Shown here piece after piece: positions 35,001 through 42,694 of a DNA stretch of 64,000 nucleotides (its first letter is position 1; each line of letters starts with the position of its first letter). A model generated the notes under the pieces. It did no database searches. It was not told where the DNA came from and saw only the letters and a program-made list of their open reading frames with translations. A program made the position numbers and the translations under genes. The DNA is from Pseudomonas sp. dw_612 (GTDB taxonomy: Bacteria; Pseudomonadota; Gammaproteobacteria; Pseudomonadales; Pseudomonadaceae): the NCBI RefSeq assembly GCF_018449725.1, contig NZ_JAAVVC010000024.1, positions 62,001-126,000 of the forward strand, read 5' to 3'.

Positions 35001-36642
35001 GACGTTCGCGCTCGGCAGTGGTGATTGGACCGCCGAACTGGTGCAGGACGGTAAAACCGCGGATGCCCTGGCCGTGCGCCTGACCGCGACCGGCGAAGGC
35101 TGGCAAGTGACCCAGAGCCAAGTCGTGGACGCGGTCAGCGGCGATACAGCGCTGACCCTACCGGCGGACGCGACGGATATTCGTCTGCGTCTGGATGACA
35201 GCCCGCAAGCGCTGTTCCGTTCGGCCCTCGATGATTTGCTGAGCTATCCGTACGGTGGCGTCGAGCAGACGGCCAGCCGTTTGCTGCCGCTGAGCATTGC
35301 TTATCCAACGTTGGCGTCGAACCCGCAAATCCGCGATCGCTTGCGCCTGATCATGCAAAACAGCCGTCTGCGCCTAGTGCAAATGGCCGGGCCGTCGGCG
35401 AGTTTCACCTGGTGGGGCATGGACGGCGAGCCGGACGCGTTCCTCACTGCTTATGCCTACTACGCCGACTGGTACGCCAGCAAAGCGCTGGAACTGAGCC
35501 TGCCGCCGGAGCATTGGCAGCGGGTGTTGGAGGTCTATTCCAAGCAAGCGAAGAACACGCCGTTGCTGCAACGGGCGCTGATCCTGTCGTTCGCCAAGCA
35601 GATGCAATTGCCGGTGAACACCTTGCTCAGCGGTTTGATGGATGACCTGGCGAAGGCCGGCGACGGCAACGCGGCGAACCTGATGGACGATGGCGAAGAC
35701 AGCCTGGTCATGAGCGATCCGGATTCGGCGTTGGGTCTGGCGGCGGCGCGTGCGCTGACGGCATCCCTTGCGCGTCAGTCCAAAGTCACGCTGCCTGACG
35801 CGTTCAATCGTCAATTGCCGGATGCGCAACAACGTCTGGCCGTGAGTTCGCAGCCGTTTGCCGAAGCGTTGAACCTGTCGCTACAAGCCTTCGATCAGGC
35901 TCATGCGCAACAGTTGTTGCAACGTCTGCTGCCACAGCAATCGACCCTCGAACGTGCGTTGGCCCTGAGCTGGTTGCAACGCAGCATCGAGCAGGCGTCG
36001 CCGACCATCGCCCTGGCACCGGGTGAAGGCTGGAAGAAACGCTATGGTGATACCGGCGAGATGTACTGGACGTGGCAGGGCGCGACGCCGATCCCGGCCG
36101 CATTGTCGCTGACCGGGACCCAGGAACGTCCGTTGCGCGCCGCGTTGAGCTACCAGACCAAGCAACCGGCCATCGATCCAATGGCCGTGACCATCACCCG
36201 TCGCCTGTCGCGTCTGGTGCCGGGTGACGAAGCGTTCGAATTCAAACTTGAAGCGGTCGGCACCAAGCCATTGTCCAGCGACAGCCTGTACCTCGACGAA
36301 GTGATCATCACCAGCAAAGCCGCGAAACCGCTGCGCTACGGCATGATCGAAGTGCCGCTGCCGCCGGGCGCCGATGTCGAGCGCACCACGTGGGGCATCA
36401 AGTTGATGGGCAAGGCGGGCACCGAACCGACGGCGCTGGAGAAGGCGCGTTTCGAACCGGGACAGATGGCTTACGCGATTCCGGTGGATGCGTTGAGCGG
36501 CGAACTGCGCGTGCGGCATCTGGTGCGCTTCTCGCAAAAGGGCCAGTTCAACTTGCCGCCGGTGCGTTTCACTCAAGTCTATGCGCCACAGCATCAGGCC
36601 CAGGAACAGAAGCCGGCGCTCGGCCAGGTCACGGTCAACTGA
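32077..36642 (+). CDS. yfaS: Bacterial alpha-2-macroglobulin, thioester-less (YfaS type)
   Basis: The 1521-residue exported protein has a signal peptide (LRLLPLLLVLGLPFSAVNA) and the MG-domain series of alpha-2-macroglobulins: DRPLYRPGDWVSLK, then YKAGDEAMALITFPEP and TDKESYQPGDTVSVDL. The A2M core PDSLTRWRITARAIADDGQVG follows. The thioester CxEQ is replaced: residues 1060-1064 read GGVEQ, with Val1062 at the Cys position. E. coli YfaS likewise lacks the thioester. It is probably periplasmic and cannot trap proteases covalently. Start 32077 overlaps yfaT (ATGA); Met at 32092 is possible. Confidence 0.92.
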   Translation: MIGARMLRLLPLLLVLGLPFSAVNAEDTVQPSDYTPVAGESFFLLADSSFAADEQAMVRLEAPGRDYRRFRMEPYGGADIRVYRIDKPLDFLKRQKNLHRVVSDGQFKGEGLSNTLAYLWDNWYRKSRRVMQRAFSYESRKQVTEEVPELKMGTAIAAPTPYDAQPQFALIPGLPVVSQFRYPLWEAKPIQPPAGVNLAGSSSEFVSVAPGNVYIPLGHLKPGLYLVEALIGKYRATTMVFVSNTVAVSKIAGDELLVWAARKHEGSSVPKVNVLWTDGLGVMSSGATDADGLLRLKHVSPERSFVIGEDEEGGVFVSENFYYDSEIYDTKLYAFTDRPLYRPGDWVSLKIVGREFKNARDSVAPTAADVNVTVLDATGTALQSLALKLDSKSGTQGRFQLPDNAVAGGYELRFSYKDQAYSSAFRVAEYIKPHFEISLNLAKQDYRTGEPVKGSLVLLYPDGKPVADAKLTLSLRAQQLSMVDNELQYLGQFPIELTSTELTTDAKGNATLDLPAADKPSRYMLTVFASDGAAYRVKTTKEILIDRGAASFSLRAPQRFSAVGDKVAFSYLNEGGSEQSKAVTPSSYSWVRLEDQTTGDGKLTAKDKGFSLAFERPGTYNLTLKDDHGRVVGAAGHSVTGEGVKAVPGTVEIVLDKAEYKAGDEAMALITFPEPISDALLSLERDKVEATALLSKGADWLKMEKLSDTQYRARIAVKDTFAPNLTFSVLYTKGGQYSFQNAGIKVITPQIDVAIATDKESYQPGDTVSVDLSTQFAGKPIPAHLTVSVVDEMIYALQPEVAPTIDQFFYHPRRNNVRTSASLSFISYDVALPGSPGAPGKANRSERGVKVLERPRREDVDTAAWQPELITDANGKTRFTFKMPDSLTRWRITARAIADDGQVGQKKQFVRSEKPLYLKWSGPTKFRTGDKPALGVFAFSQAEKPVKAELVIQYGGAEQRVPVTLSNGINYIALPTFALGSGDWTAELVQDGKTADALAVRLTATGEGWQVTQSQVVDAVSGDTALTLPADATDIRLRLDDSPQALFRSALDDLLSYPYGGVEQTASRLLPLSIAYPTLASNPQIRDRLRLIMQNSRLRLVQMAGPSASFTWWGMDGEPDAFLTAYAYYADWYASKALELSLPPEHWQRVLEVYSKQAKNTPLLQRALILSFAKQMQLPVNTLLSGLMDDLAKAGDGNAANLMDDGEDSLVMSDPDSALGLAAARALTASLARQSKVTLPDAFNRQLPDAQQRLAVSSQPFAEALNLSLQAFDQAHAQQLLQRLLPQQSTLERALALSWLQRSIEQASPTIALAPGEGWKKRYGDTGEMYWTWQGATPIPAALSLTGTQERPLRAALSYQTKQPAIDPMAVTITRRLSRLVPGDEAFEFKLEAVGTKPLSSDSLYLDEVIITSKAAKPLRYGMIEVPLPPGADVERTTWGIKLMGKAGTEPTALEKARFEPGQMAYAIPVDALSGELRVRHLVRFSQKGQFNLPPVRFTQVYAPQHQAQEQKPALGQVTVN

Positions 36643-36643
36643 C

Positions 36644-38263
36644 ATGAAGCGGCCGCTGGTCTGGCTGCTGCTGTGTTTGCTCCCTGCGCTGGCGACAGCG
36701 CAGGACGAACCGCTGCGGCTGGGTTTCAAGGGCGAATTGCTGTCGTTGAGCCGGACTCAGGTGATTTCCCGCGAGCCGTTGCCTTCAGATCTGCAGACGC
36801 CACTAGGGAGTTTGTGGAAGTTGTTTGTCTACGGCTGGTTGGTGGATACCGGCGCGCGAGAACCTGCGTATGAATGTCGCGGGCAGTCGAAGGAAGAAGT
36901 TTATTGCTGCACGGCTGGCGGAAAAATTGGGCGTGATCAGGCGTTGGTGAAGTCCTGCGGGTTGTACTTTGAGCCTGCGCGGCTGGGCATTGCCGGGGCT
37001 GATTGGCGCCAGTATTGGCAGGCACGGCAGGCGCCGGAGTGGTTGCTGAACCTGCCGTCGTTGCAGCCGTCGACGCGGGTTTCGGTCGCTGAATTGTTGA
37101 AAGTGCTGGCTGTGATGCCGGCGCAGGATCAGGCCCGGCGCGTGTTGCTTGATGTAGTGCTGAATGCCGCTGACGGCAATGTCGTCGGTGAACTCGGCGG
37201 TCGGTTGCGGGTGAAAACCTGGAGCTGGCTAGGGGATCAGGACCCTGAGTCACGTCAGGGTGGGTTTGCCGGATGGACGACGGATGGCACGCCGATCTGG
37301 GCCGGAGGGCGCGGGACCAGTCAGATGGTTTTGCGCAATTACGGCGGGGCGCTGGCTTCGGTGTTGCCGGTGGAATGGCCATTGGATGCGGGGCGTTGTG
37401 TCGAGGTAGGGCTGTTTTCGCGTTATCCGATTGGGCGCGTGCTGGCGGGGGATCGGTTGGTTGGATCGGGTCCGTTGCAGGGCGACTATCGCGTTGAATT
37501 CGCCAATGGCAATCAACTGGATATCCACAGCAACGGCGAGTTGTTTTTGGTGGGCGACAAATTGGTTGCCCGTCTGGACCGCGAAGAATACGTCGCCCGA
37601 GTCCTGCAACGGGAAGCCAAAGCCGAACCTTTAGAGGCTGCCAAGGCTCTGGCCGTCGCTATCCGCACCTATCTTCTACAAAACGCCTCCCGTAACGGTG
37701 ACTGCCTGAGCATCGACGACAGCAGCAACCGTCAGCGCGTCGCCCCGCGCCCGGCCACCGCCGAATCGCGGAACATCGCCGCGTGGACCAGCGACCTGGT
37801 CCTGGCCGGCAGCACCGTCACCTACCACTCCGACCAACCCGGCCCGGACAAACTCTCTTGGCAACAAGCCGTCGAACAAGCCAACGCCGGCCAACGCTAC
37901 GACGCCATCCTGCTGCACGCCTACCCGCGCGCCAGCCTCAGCCGCTGGGACAACCCGGTCGCCTCCTGCGAGGCGCTGCCCGCCGCGCAAGACTGGCTGC
38001 AAACCCAACGCCGCGGCTGGCGCCAACGCCTCGAAAACGAAGTCGGCTACAACGAAGTCAACACCTTCGCCGTCTGCCGCCTCGCCTTCGGCCGCCCCTA
38101 CGTCGACCGCGAACGCCAGCGCATCTACGTGCGTGGCGTGCTGTCGCTACAGGATCGCCTCGACCTGACCCACGAATACCTGCACCTGGCCTTCGAAGCA
38201 CACCCGAACGGCCAGGATGAAACCTACATCGAAGGGCTCGCCCGTCACCTCTTGCTGGAATAG
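36644..38263 (+). CDS. yfaQ: YfaQ-like DUF2300 exported protein
   Basis: The 539-residue protein has a signal peptide (MKRPLVWLLLCLLPALATAQ). An N-terminal half resembles serine beta-lactamase-like folds (LGSLWKLFVYGWLVDTGA, with SLWK as a possible SxxK motif). A SpoIID-like C-terminal part carries EEYVARVLQREAKAEPLEAAKALAVAIRTYLL. This fits DUF2300. Both parts hint at peptidoglycan. Codon style changes near 37,560: G/T-ending codons before it, strongly C-ending after it. It follows yfaS by one base. Confidence 0.82.
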   Translation: MKRPLVWLLLCLLPALATAQDEPLRLGFKGELLSLSRTQVISREPLPSDLQTPLGSLWKLFVYGWLVDTGAREPAYECRGQSKEEVYCCTAGGKIGRDQALVKSCGLYFEPARLGIAGADWRQYWQARQAPEWLLNLPSLQPSTRVSVAELLKVLAVMPAQDQARRVLLDVVLNAADGNVVGELGGRLRVKTWSWLGDQDPESRQGGFAGWTTDGTPIWAGGRGTSQMVLRNYGGALASVLPVEWPLDAGRCVEVGLFSRYPIGRVLAGDRLVGSGPLQGDYRVEFANGNQLDIHSNGELFLVGDKLVARLDREEYVARVLQREAKAEPLEAAKALAVAIRTYLLQNASRNGDCLSIDDSSNRQRVAPRPATAESRNIAAWTSDLVLAGSTVTYHSDQPGPDKLSWQQAVEQANAGQRYDAILLHAYPRASLSRWDNPVASCEALPAAQDWLQTQRRGWRQRLENEVGYNEVNTFAVCRLAFGRPYVDRERQRIYVRGVLSLQDRLDLTHEYLHLAFEAHPNGQDETYIEGLARHLLLE

Positions 38264-38266
38264 GCC

Positions 38267-39076
38267 ATGAAACTCCGTTATCCACAGGTCTTCCTGTTCC
38301 TTTGTACCTTTTGCGCACTGCCGACGACCTTCGCCGCTGCTGTCGACCTCGATACCCCCGTGGGTGGTTGGCGAACCGGTGCCGTTGAAGGCGAAGGCGA
38401 AAACTACCGCCAGCCCGTCAACTACCCCGCGTCCTCGGTCAACACCCCGGCAGGCCAGGCCAACACCGCACGCATCAGCGGCCAGATCAAAGCCACGCCC
38501 AAGTCGGGCGAGCCTGGCCGATTGATCGTCAACGGCATCAGCATGCCGCTGAAAATCGACGCCGCCGGACGCTTTGATCGGCCGTATTCGTTTCCCAACG
38601 GTAGTAACAGTGTGGAAGTCCGTAGCCCGGATGGTCAGCAGCGGCACCGCACGCAGTTTCTTCATACCAGTGGTGGGGCCACGCCGGCCAAGTTGCGGGT
38701 GTTGCTGTCGTGGGATAGCGACAACACGGATCTGGATTTGCACCTGGTTACGCCGGATGGGGCGCATATCTGGTACGGCGATCGTGTCGCACCCAACGGC
38801 GCGGCGCTGGATGTTGACGTGACCACGGGGTATGGCCCGGAGATCTTCTCCATGCCGGCACCGATCAAAGGGCAGTACCTGGTTTATGTGAACTACTTCG
38901 GGGGTGGGTATCGGAGTGATGAGGACGGGCAGGAAGATGCGGTCCAGGCGCTGACGACTGCGCAGGTGACGGTGATTACGGAGGAAGGGACGCCTAACGA
39001 GAAGATGGAGACTTTTCTGGTGCCGATGCGGGCGGTGGGGGAGTTGACGTTGGTTAAGGGGTTTAGTTATCCGTGA
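38267..39076 (+). CDS. yfaP: YfaP-like exported DUF2135 protein (second copy)
   Basis: The 269-residue paralogue of the protein at 28887 starts with a signal peptide (FLFLCTFCALPTTFAAA) and repeats its plan: DTPVGGWRTGAVEGEG, LRVLLSWDSDNTDLDLHLVTP, and KGQYLVYVNYFGGGY. It begins three bases after the yfaQ stop, so it is in the same operon. The two copies flank the cluster, suggesting duplication with distinct partners. Three hairpins follow it. Confidence 0.85.
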   Translation: MKLRYPQVFLFLCTFCALPTTFAAAVDLDTPVGGWRTGAVEGEGENYRQPVNYPASSVNTPAGQANTARISGQIKATPKSGEPGRLIVNGISMPLKIDAAGRFDRPYSFPNGSNSVEVRSPDGQQRHRTQFLHTSGGATPAKLRVLLSWDSDNTDLDLHLVTPDGAHIWYGDRVAPNGAALDVDVTTGYGPEIFSMPAPIKGQYLVYVNYFGGGYRSDEDGQEDAVQALTTAQVTVITEEGTPNEKMETFLVPMRAVGELTLVKGFSYP

Positions 39077-39082
39077 CGGGGA

Positions 39083-39178
39083 TTGTGCAAGCAGCTCTTG
39101 CACAATTGAATTGGGCAGCAGCTTGCTGCCCAATTGCTTGAATGACGGTAGACAGGTTAGGTCAGCAGGCTGCTGACC
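39083..39178 (+). terminator. Three tandem hairpins after the yfa cluster
   Basis: TTGTGCAAGCAGCTCTTGCACAA (39083-39105), ATTGGGCAGCAGCTTGCTGCCCAAT (39109-39133, named by its arms ATTGGGCAGC/GCTGCCCAAT) and GGTCAGCAGGCTGCTGACC (39160-39178) are each self-complementary. None has a clear T run, so termination is plausible but unproven. They lie at the last core position before the island. Confidence 0.45.
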
Positions 39179-39191
39179 AATTTCGGAACGT

Positions 39192-39377
39192 TCAGGCGTT
39201 TTCTGAGACTGAGGCTGAACAGTCGAGATCATCCAGATTCACTTTTACTCGCTGAGGCACTGCGAGCCGTTCCGTAACCACCCTCACAAGCGCCACCTCT
39301 TCCTCGATGGACGACTTTTTTACTGGCGAACGCTGACTTGAGCCTTCTTCGGCCGGGGGCTTGGTGGGGGCGATGAT
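39192..39377 (-). CDS. Candidate 61-residue protein with a non-canonical ATC start
   Basis: Seen on the minus strand: GGAGGT at 39388-39383, then five bases, then ATC-ATC-GCC, and an open frame of IAPTKPPAEEGSSQRSPVKK style ending DDLDCSASVSENA. No ATG, GTG or TTG exists between the in-frame TAG just upstream and codon 30. The composition is protein-like and the codon choice matches the core genome. Either ATC initiates, as is known for rare genes, or this is not a gene. It sits 33 bases from the island's left attachment site. Confidence 0.35.
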   Translation of the reverse strand: MIAPTKPPAEEGSSQRSPVKKSSIEEEVALVRVVTERLAVPQRVKVNLDDLDCSASVSENA

Positions 39378-39409
39378 GAACTACCTCCGATAATGACTTT
39401 TTTCCAGAC

Positions 39410-39429
39410 ATTAAAAAGCCGGCTTGTGG
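39410..39429. repeat. attL, left attachment repeat of the island
   Basis: ATTAAAAAGCCGGCTTGTGG, identical over 20 bases to 55811-55830. Here only half of a terminator stem is kept, because the following bases are GCGGCG instead of the CCGGCTT seen on the right. Confidence 0.85.
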
Positions 39430-39490
39430 GCGGCGTTGTTTTGTAGTTTTGCCCAGTGTTTATTGAGGTATGTAGAGGGTTTTTAGTTTT

Positions 39491-39512
39491 GTCCCCCCAT
39501 TTGTCCCCCCAT
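39491..39512. promoter_or_regulatory. Tandem GTCCCCCCAT boxes near attL (candidate integrase arm sites)
   Basis: GTCCCCCCAT occurs at 39491-39500 and 39503-39512, 12 bases apart. The same pair with the same spacing and orientation is found near attR at 55671 and 55683. The remainder of the gap 39430-40002 shows no supported gene. Confidence 0.5.
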
Positions 39513-40002
39513 GTTTAAAGTTCGTGCCTTAGAAATCGAGTAAATGTTCAGGGGGTGGATACATTCTGCGGAAGCCCTGTTGGAGATTTTTACCTAGGCA
39601 ATGTAGGGGTTCCGGATCATTCAAGACGAGTTTACTAAACTGCGTCTCTACAATACGTGTGCCAGGGGCATTCGTAGTATTCAGCGTCCCTTGATGCGCG
39701 CCTGCCAAGCTGCGCTGAGAAGCTTCATGGGCGACAATCGGCTGTATTCCTATCTGCTGTATATTGATACAGTACTATTTGGTCGCTACTCAAGCTCGCA
39801 TGGTTGCTTCTGTTGTCCTTACCCTTGCAAGCCCCTTCCCTGTGATGAGGTAGAGCGTGAGGCGCCGAGTAGAGCCCTGAGTGCCATTTTTAGGCATGTG
39901 AGCAGAAAAAGTGCTATCTCAAATTTTGAGTAGCTACCTAGTAGGTGCATGTCATGTTACATTACATACATCACGTGCAGCTAGGTTAGCAAGAAGGTAG
40001 GT

Positions 40003-40200
40003 ATGTCAGTAGGTCAGAGTGGGCGAGTGGTTATCGAGCTAGACCCCGCGATTAAACGAGAACTGTATTCGCTATTAGCGAAGAATGGTATGACGTTGAA
40101 GGATTGGTTTCTTTCTCAAGCGGCAAGTTATATCGAAACGGGAGGGCAATTCAAACTAGAGTTGTCCCACAGTACAAAACATGAGAAAGATCTGCGTTGA
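40003..40200 (+). CDS. Small DNA-binding-like protein leading the restriction operon
   Basis: The 65-residue protein reads GRVVIELDPAIKRELYSLLA then GMTLKDWFLSQAASYIE, the strand-helix-helix pattern of ribbon-helix-helix proteins. It lies 15 bases upstream of the first methyltransferase in the same direction. It is a good candidate for the operon's transcriptional control protein, ensuring methylation precedes restriction; an antitoxin-like role is the alternative. The fold is inferred from pattern alone. Confidence 0.6.
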   Translation: MSVGQSGRVVIELDPAIKRELYSLLAKNGMTLKDWFLSQAASYIETGGQFKLELSHSTKHEKDLR

Positions 40201-40215
40201 GCAGGGGGGCGTAGA

Positions 40216-41517
40216 GTGCTTTTCGAGGTCATAGAGAACCAGCAGTTACATTTGAGCGGAATTCCGTTTCCTACTAGCGGAGGATTTGAGCGGTTTGAGT
40301 TGATCAAAAAGCAGTCGATCATTCGGAGAACTGTGAGTCTGCGCTCAGGTGAGGAGAGGGTTTCTGATATATCCTTACCTTCAGGGTTGGTCGTTTCAGA
40401 AAACTTAGCTGATTCGTATGACTTGGCATGGCTTCAGTCGAAGTCAAAACCTGTAGCTATAAATTCAAGCAATAATAAAACTATTCGAGCTGCTGACCTA
40501 TTTTGCGGTTGCGGAGGACTTTCTGTCGGGTTGAGGGAAGCTGCTAGAGCGCTAGAAACTGAAGTGGAATTTGTATTTGCCTCGGATATCAATGAGGCGG
40601 CTCTTTCGGTTTATCAGCAAAATATTTCTCCCTTTTTTTCCTCAAGTCTTCCAATCGAAAGCTATATTGATGGGGATTTGGGGGCTAAAGTTACTAGCGC
40701 TGAAAAAGTGTTGATAGATAAAATTGGTAGGATTGATTTTGTTTTTGCAGGCCCTCCATGTCAGGGGCACTCAGATCTTAATAATCATACGCGCAGAGAT
40801 GATCCGAAGAATCAGCTGGTTCTTAGGGTTGCAAGATTTGCAGAATTGTTTCGTCCAAAGTTTTTAGTTATAGAAAATGTTCCTGGCATAAAGCATGACC
40901 GTCTAGGATCGTTGCTAGAAGCAAAAAAAGCGTTAAGTGTATTAGGTTATAGCTTAGATGAAACCTTGATGAGGGCCGAAAAGTTTGGTGTGCCTCAAGC
41001 TAGAAAACGATTTTTCTTAGTTGCTGTTCTTGATGGAGAAAGCGATCTTTCGTCTTTAGATATGTCCCATGAAGGTCAATCGAGAGATGTTGCTTGGGCG
41101 ATAACTGACCTGTTGGGTACTTCCGAGACTGATGTTTTTGACACGTCAGCAGTTCACTCTCAGGAAAATAAGCGAAGAATTAAGTTCCTTTTTGAGCATG
41201 GCCTCTATGATTTGCCCAATTCAGAGCGCCCGTCTTGTCATAGAGACAAAAAGCACTCGTATACATCCGTGTATGGACGAATGCATTGGAATAAACCGTC
41301 CCAAACAATAACTACCGGATTTGGTTCGGTAGGGCAGGGGAGATTTGTTCATCCACTTAAAGAAAGAACCTTGACTCCTCATGAGGCAGCAAGGATTCAA
41401 TTTTTTCCAGATTTTTTTGAATTTGGGGATTTTGGGCGGAGGCAGTTACAGTTGCTAATCGGTAACGCAGTCCCGTCTAAACTTGCATATGTGCTTGCTC
41501 TCCATCAGTTAAGGTAA
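40216..41517 (+). CDS. DNA (cytosine-5) methyltransferase 1 (LlaJI M1-like)
   Basis: The 433-residue C5-MTase has an N-terminal extension of about 90 residues before motif I, AADLFCGCGGLSVGLREA. The catalytic motif IV is GPPCQGHSDLNNH with Cys182, motif VI is VIENVPG, and motif VIII is PQARKRFFLVAV. Motif X reads LLIGNAVPSKLA. All expected catalytic motifs look intact. The start is GTG at 40216 behind a GGGGGG tract. AT-rich codons contrast with the host. It should protect one strand of an asymmetric recognition site, the second enzyme protecting the other. Confidence 0.88.
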   Translation: MLFEVIENQQLHLSGIPFPTSGGFERFELIKKQSIIRRTVSLRSGEERVSDISLPSGLVVSENLADSYDLAWLQSKSKPVAINSSNNKTIRAADLFCGCGGLSVGLREAARALETEVEFVFASDINEAALSVYQQNISPFFSSSLPIESYIDGDLGAKVTSAEKVLIDKIGRIDFVFAGPPCQGHSDLNNHTRRDDPKNQLVLRVARFAELFRPKFLVIENVPGIKHDRLGSLLEAKKALSVLGYSLDETLMRAEKFGVPQARKRFFLVAVLDGESDLSSLDMSHEGQSRDVAWAITDLLGTSETDVFDTSAVHSQENKRRIKFLFEHGLYDLPNSERPSCHRDKKHSYTSVYGRMHWNKPSQTITTGFGSVGQGRFVHPLKERTLTPHEAARIQFFPDFFEFGDFGRRQLQLLIGNAVPSKLAYVLALHQLR

Positions 41518-41521
41518 TCAA

Positions 41522-42679
41522 ATGAAGGCTGTAAGTTTGTTCTCTGGTATCGGGGGCATCGAGGTTGGCCTCGCAAAGCACGGTTTTGAAACAAGCTTGT
41601 TTTGCGAGATAGACCCTTTAGCGAGGAGTGTACTCAGAAAAAACTTTCCTGATGCAGAGGTCCATGACGATATTCTCTCGTTGGAAAATTTGCCGGACGC
41701 GGATATTGTTACCGCAGGGTTTCCGTGTCAGGACTTAAGTCAGGCGGGGGGGAAGAAAGGTATTTCTGGAGCAAAGTCAGGGCTCGTTACTACACTTTTT
41801 TCTTTAATTGAAAAACGATCGCTAAAAGATAGGCCTGAGTGGATATTAATCGAAAATGTACCCTACATGCTTCGATTGAATCGCGGTCAAGCGATGAACT
41901 TTGTTACGTCTGAATTGACGCGACTGGGTTACAGCTGGGCTTACCGTGTAGTGGATGCCAGGTGCTTTGGACTTCCTCAACGTCGCGCCCGAGTAGTTCT
42001 TTTGGCATCAAAGAGTGCCAAACCTTGGAATGTTCTTTTTGCCGATAACTATCCTGAGCCTGATATGGATGGGAAACCATCAGTTATCGAAGGTGCGGAT
42101 GCATTTGGTTTTTACTGGACAGAAGGATTGCGGGGTGTAGGTTGGGTTCGCGAGGGGGTGCCTCCTATAAAGTGCGGTAGTACTCTTGGTATTGCTTCTC
42201 CCCCCGCAGTTTGGTTTCCATCCGATGATTATGTAGGAACCCTAGATATTAAAGACGCGGAAAGATTGCAGGGTTTTCCTGAGGGATGGACGGATTTTTC
42301 TGCGCATGGAACTGAAGGTAGAGCGAGTTTTAGGTGGCGCTTAATAGGCAACGCAGTCTCAACAAAAGTCTCCGAGTGGGTAGGCGGAAATATTATCAAG
42401 CATGAAGCCGTAGAGGTTCGATCTGCACCGCTAGATCGAAAGAAAGCTTGGCCAAATGCTGCTTTTGGTAATGCGGATGGTGTTTACTCGGCAGATGTAA
42501 GTAAGTGGGCGAGTCGGAGCGAAGCGCTCAAATTGTCCTCTTTCTTGAAGTTTGATTTAAAGCCACTGTCCAGGCGGGCCACAGAAGGATTTTTGGAGCG
42601 TGCAAGGAGATGTACGAATGTGGTTTATTCAGAGGCGTTTTTAGTGTCGCTTCAGAAGCACTCTAATACTTTTTTGTAA
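41522..42679 (+). CDS. DNA (cytosine-5) methyltransferase 2 (LlaJI M2-like)
   Basis: The 385-residue C5-MTase begins directly with motif I (VSLFSGIGGIEVGLAKHGF). Motif IV is GFPCQDLSQAGG with Cys69, motif VI LIENVPYML, motif VIII PQRRARVVLLA, and motif X RLIGNAVSTKVSEWV. A tail of about 90 residues follows motif X. It starts 4 bases after M1. It is only distantly similar to M1, so it is not a recent duplication. Two dissimilar C5-MTases in one operon point to an asymmetric target. Confidence 0.88.
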   Translation: MKAVSLFSGIGGIEVGLAKHGFETSLFCEIDPLARSVLRKNFPDAEVHDDILSLENLPDADIVTAGFPCQDLSQAGGKKGISGAKSGLVTTLFSLIEKRSLKDRPEWILIENVPYMLRLNRGQAMNFVTSELTRLGYSWAYRVVDARCFGLPQRRARVVLLASKSAKPWNVLFADNYPEPDMDGKPSVIEGADAFGFYWTEGLRGVGWVREGVPPIKCGSTLGIASPPAVWFPSDDYVGTLDIKDAERLQGFPEGWTDFSAHGTEGRASFRWRLIGNAVSTKVSEWVGGNIIKHEAVEVRSAPLDRKKAWPNAAFGNADGVYSADVSKWASRSEALKLSSFLKFDLKPLSRRATEGFLERARRCTNVVYSEAFLVSLQKHSNTFL

Positions 42680-42694
42680 ATTAAAGGGACTGTT

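Noticed and set aside
32122..35121. 999-codon minus-strand frame over yfaS
   Set aside because: Antisense of the alpha-2-macroglobulin gene with no start signals; composition typical of mirror frames. Same for 29631-31415 and 14543-15841.
39410..39429. tRNA or tmRNA gene 3' end as the integration site
   Set aside because: No cloverleaf, CCA or tmRNA tag sequence is found on either flank.
39691..39933. 80-codon frame before the restriction operon
   Set aside because: Cys/Tyr-rich random-looking sequence without a ribosome site or family.
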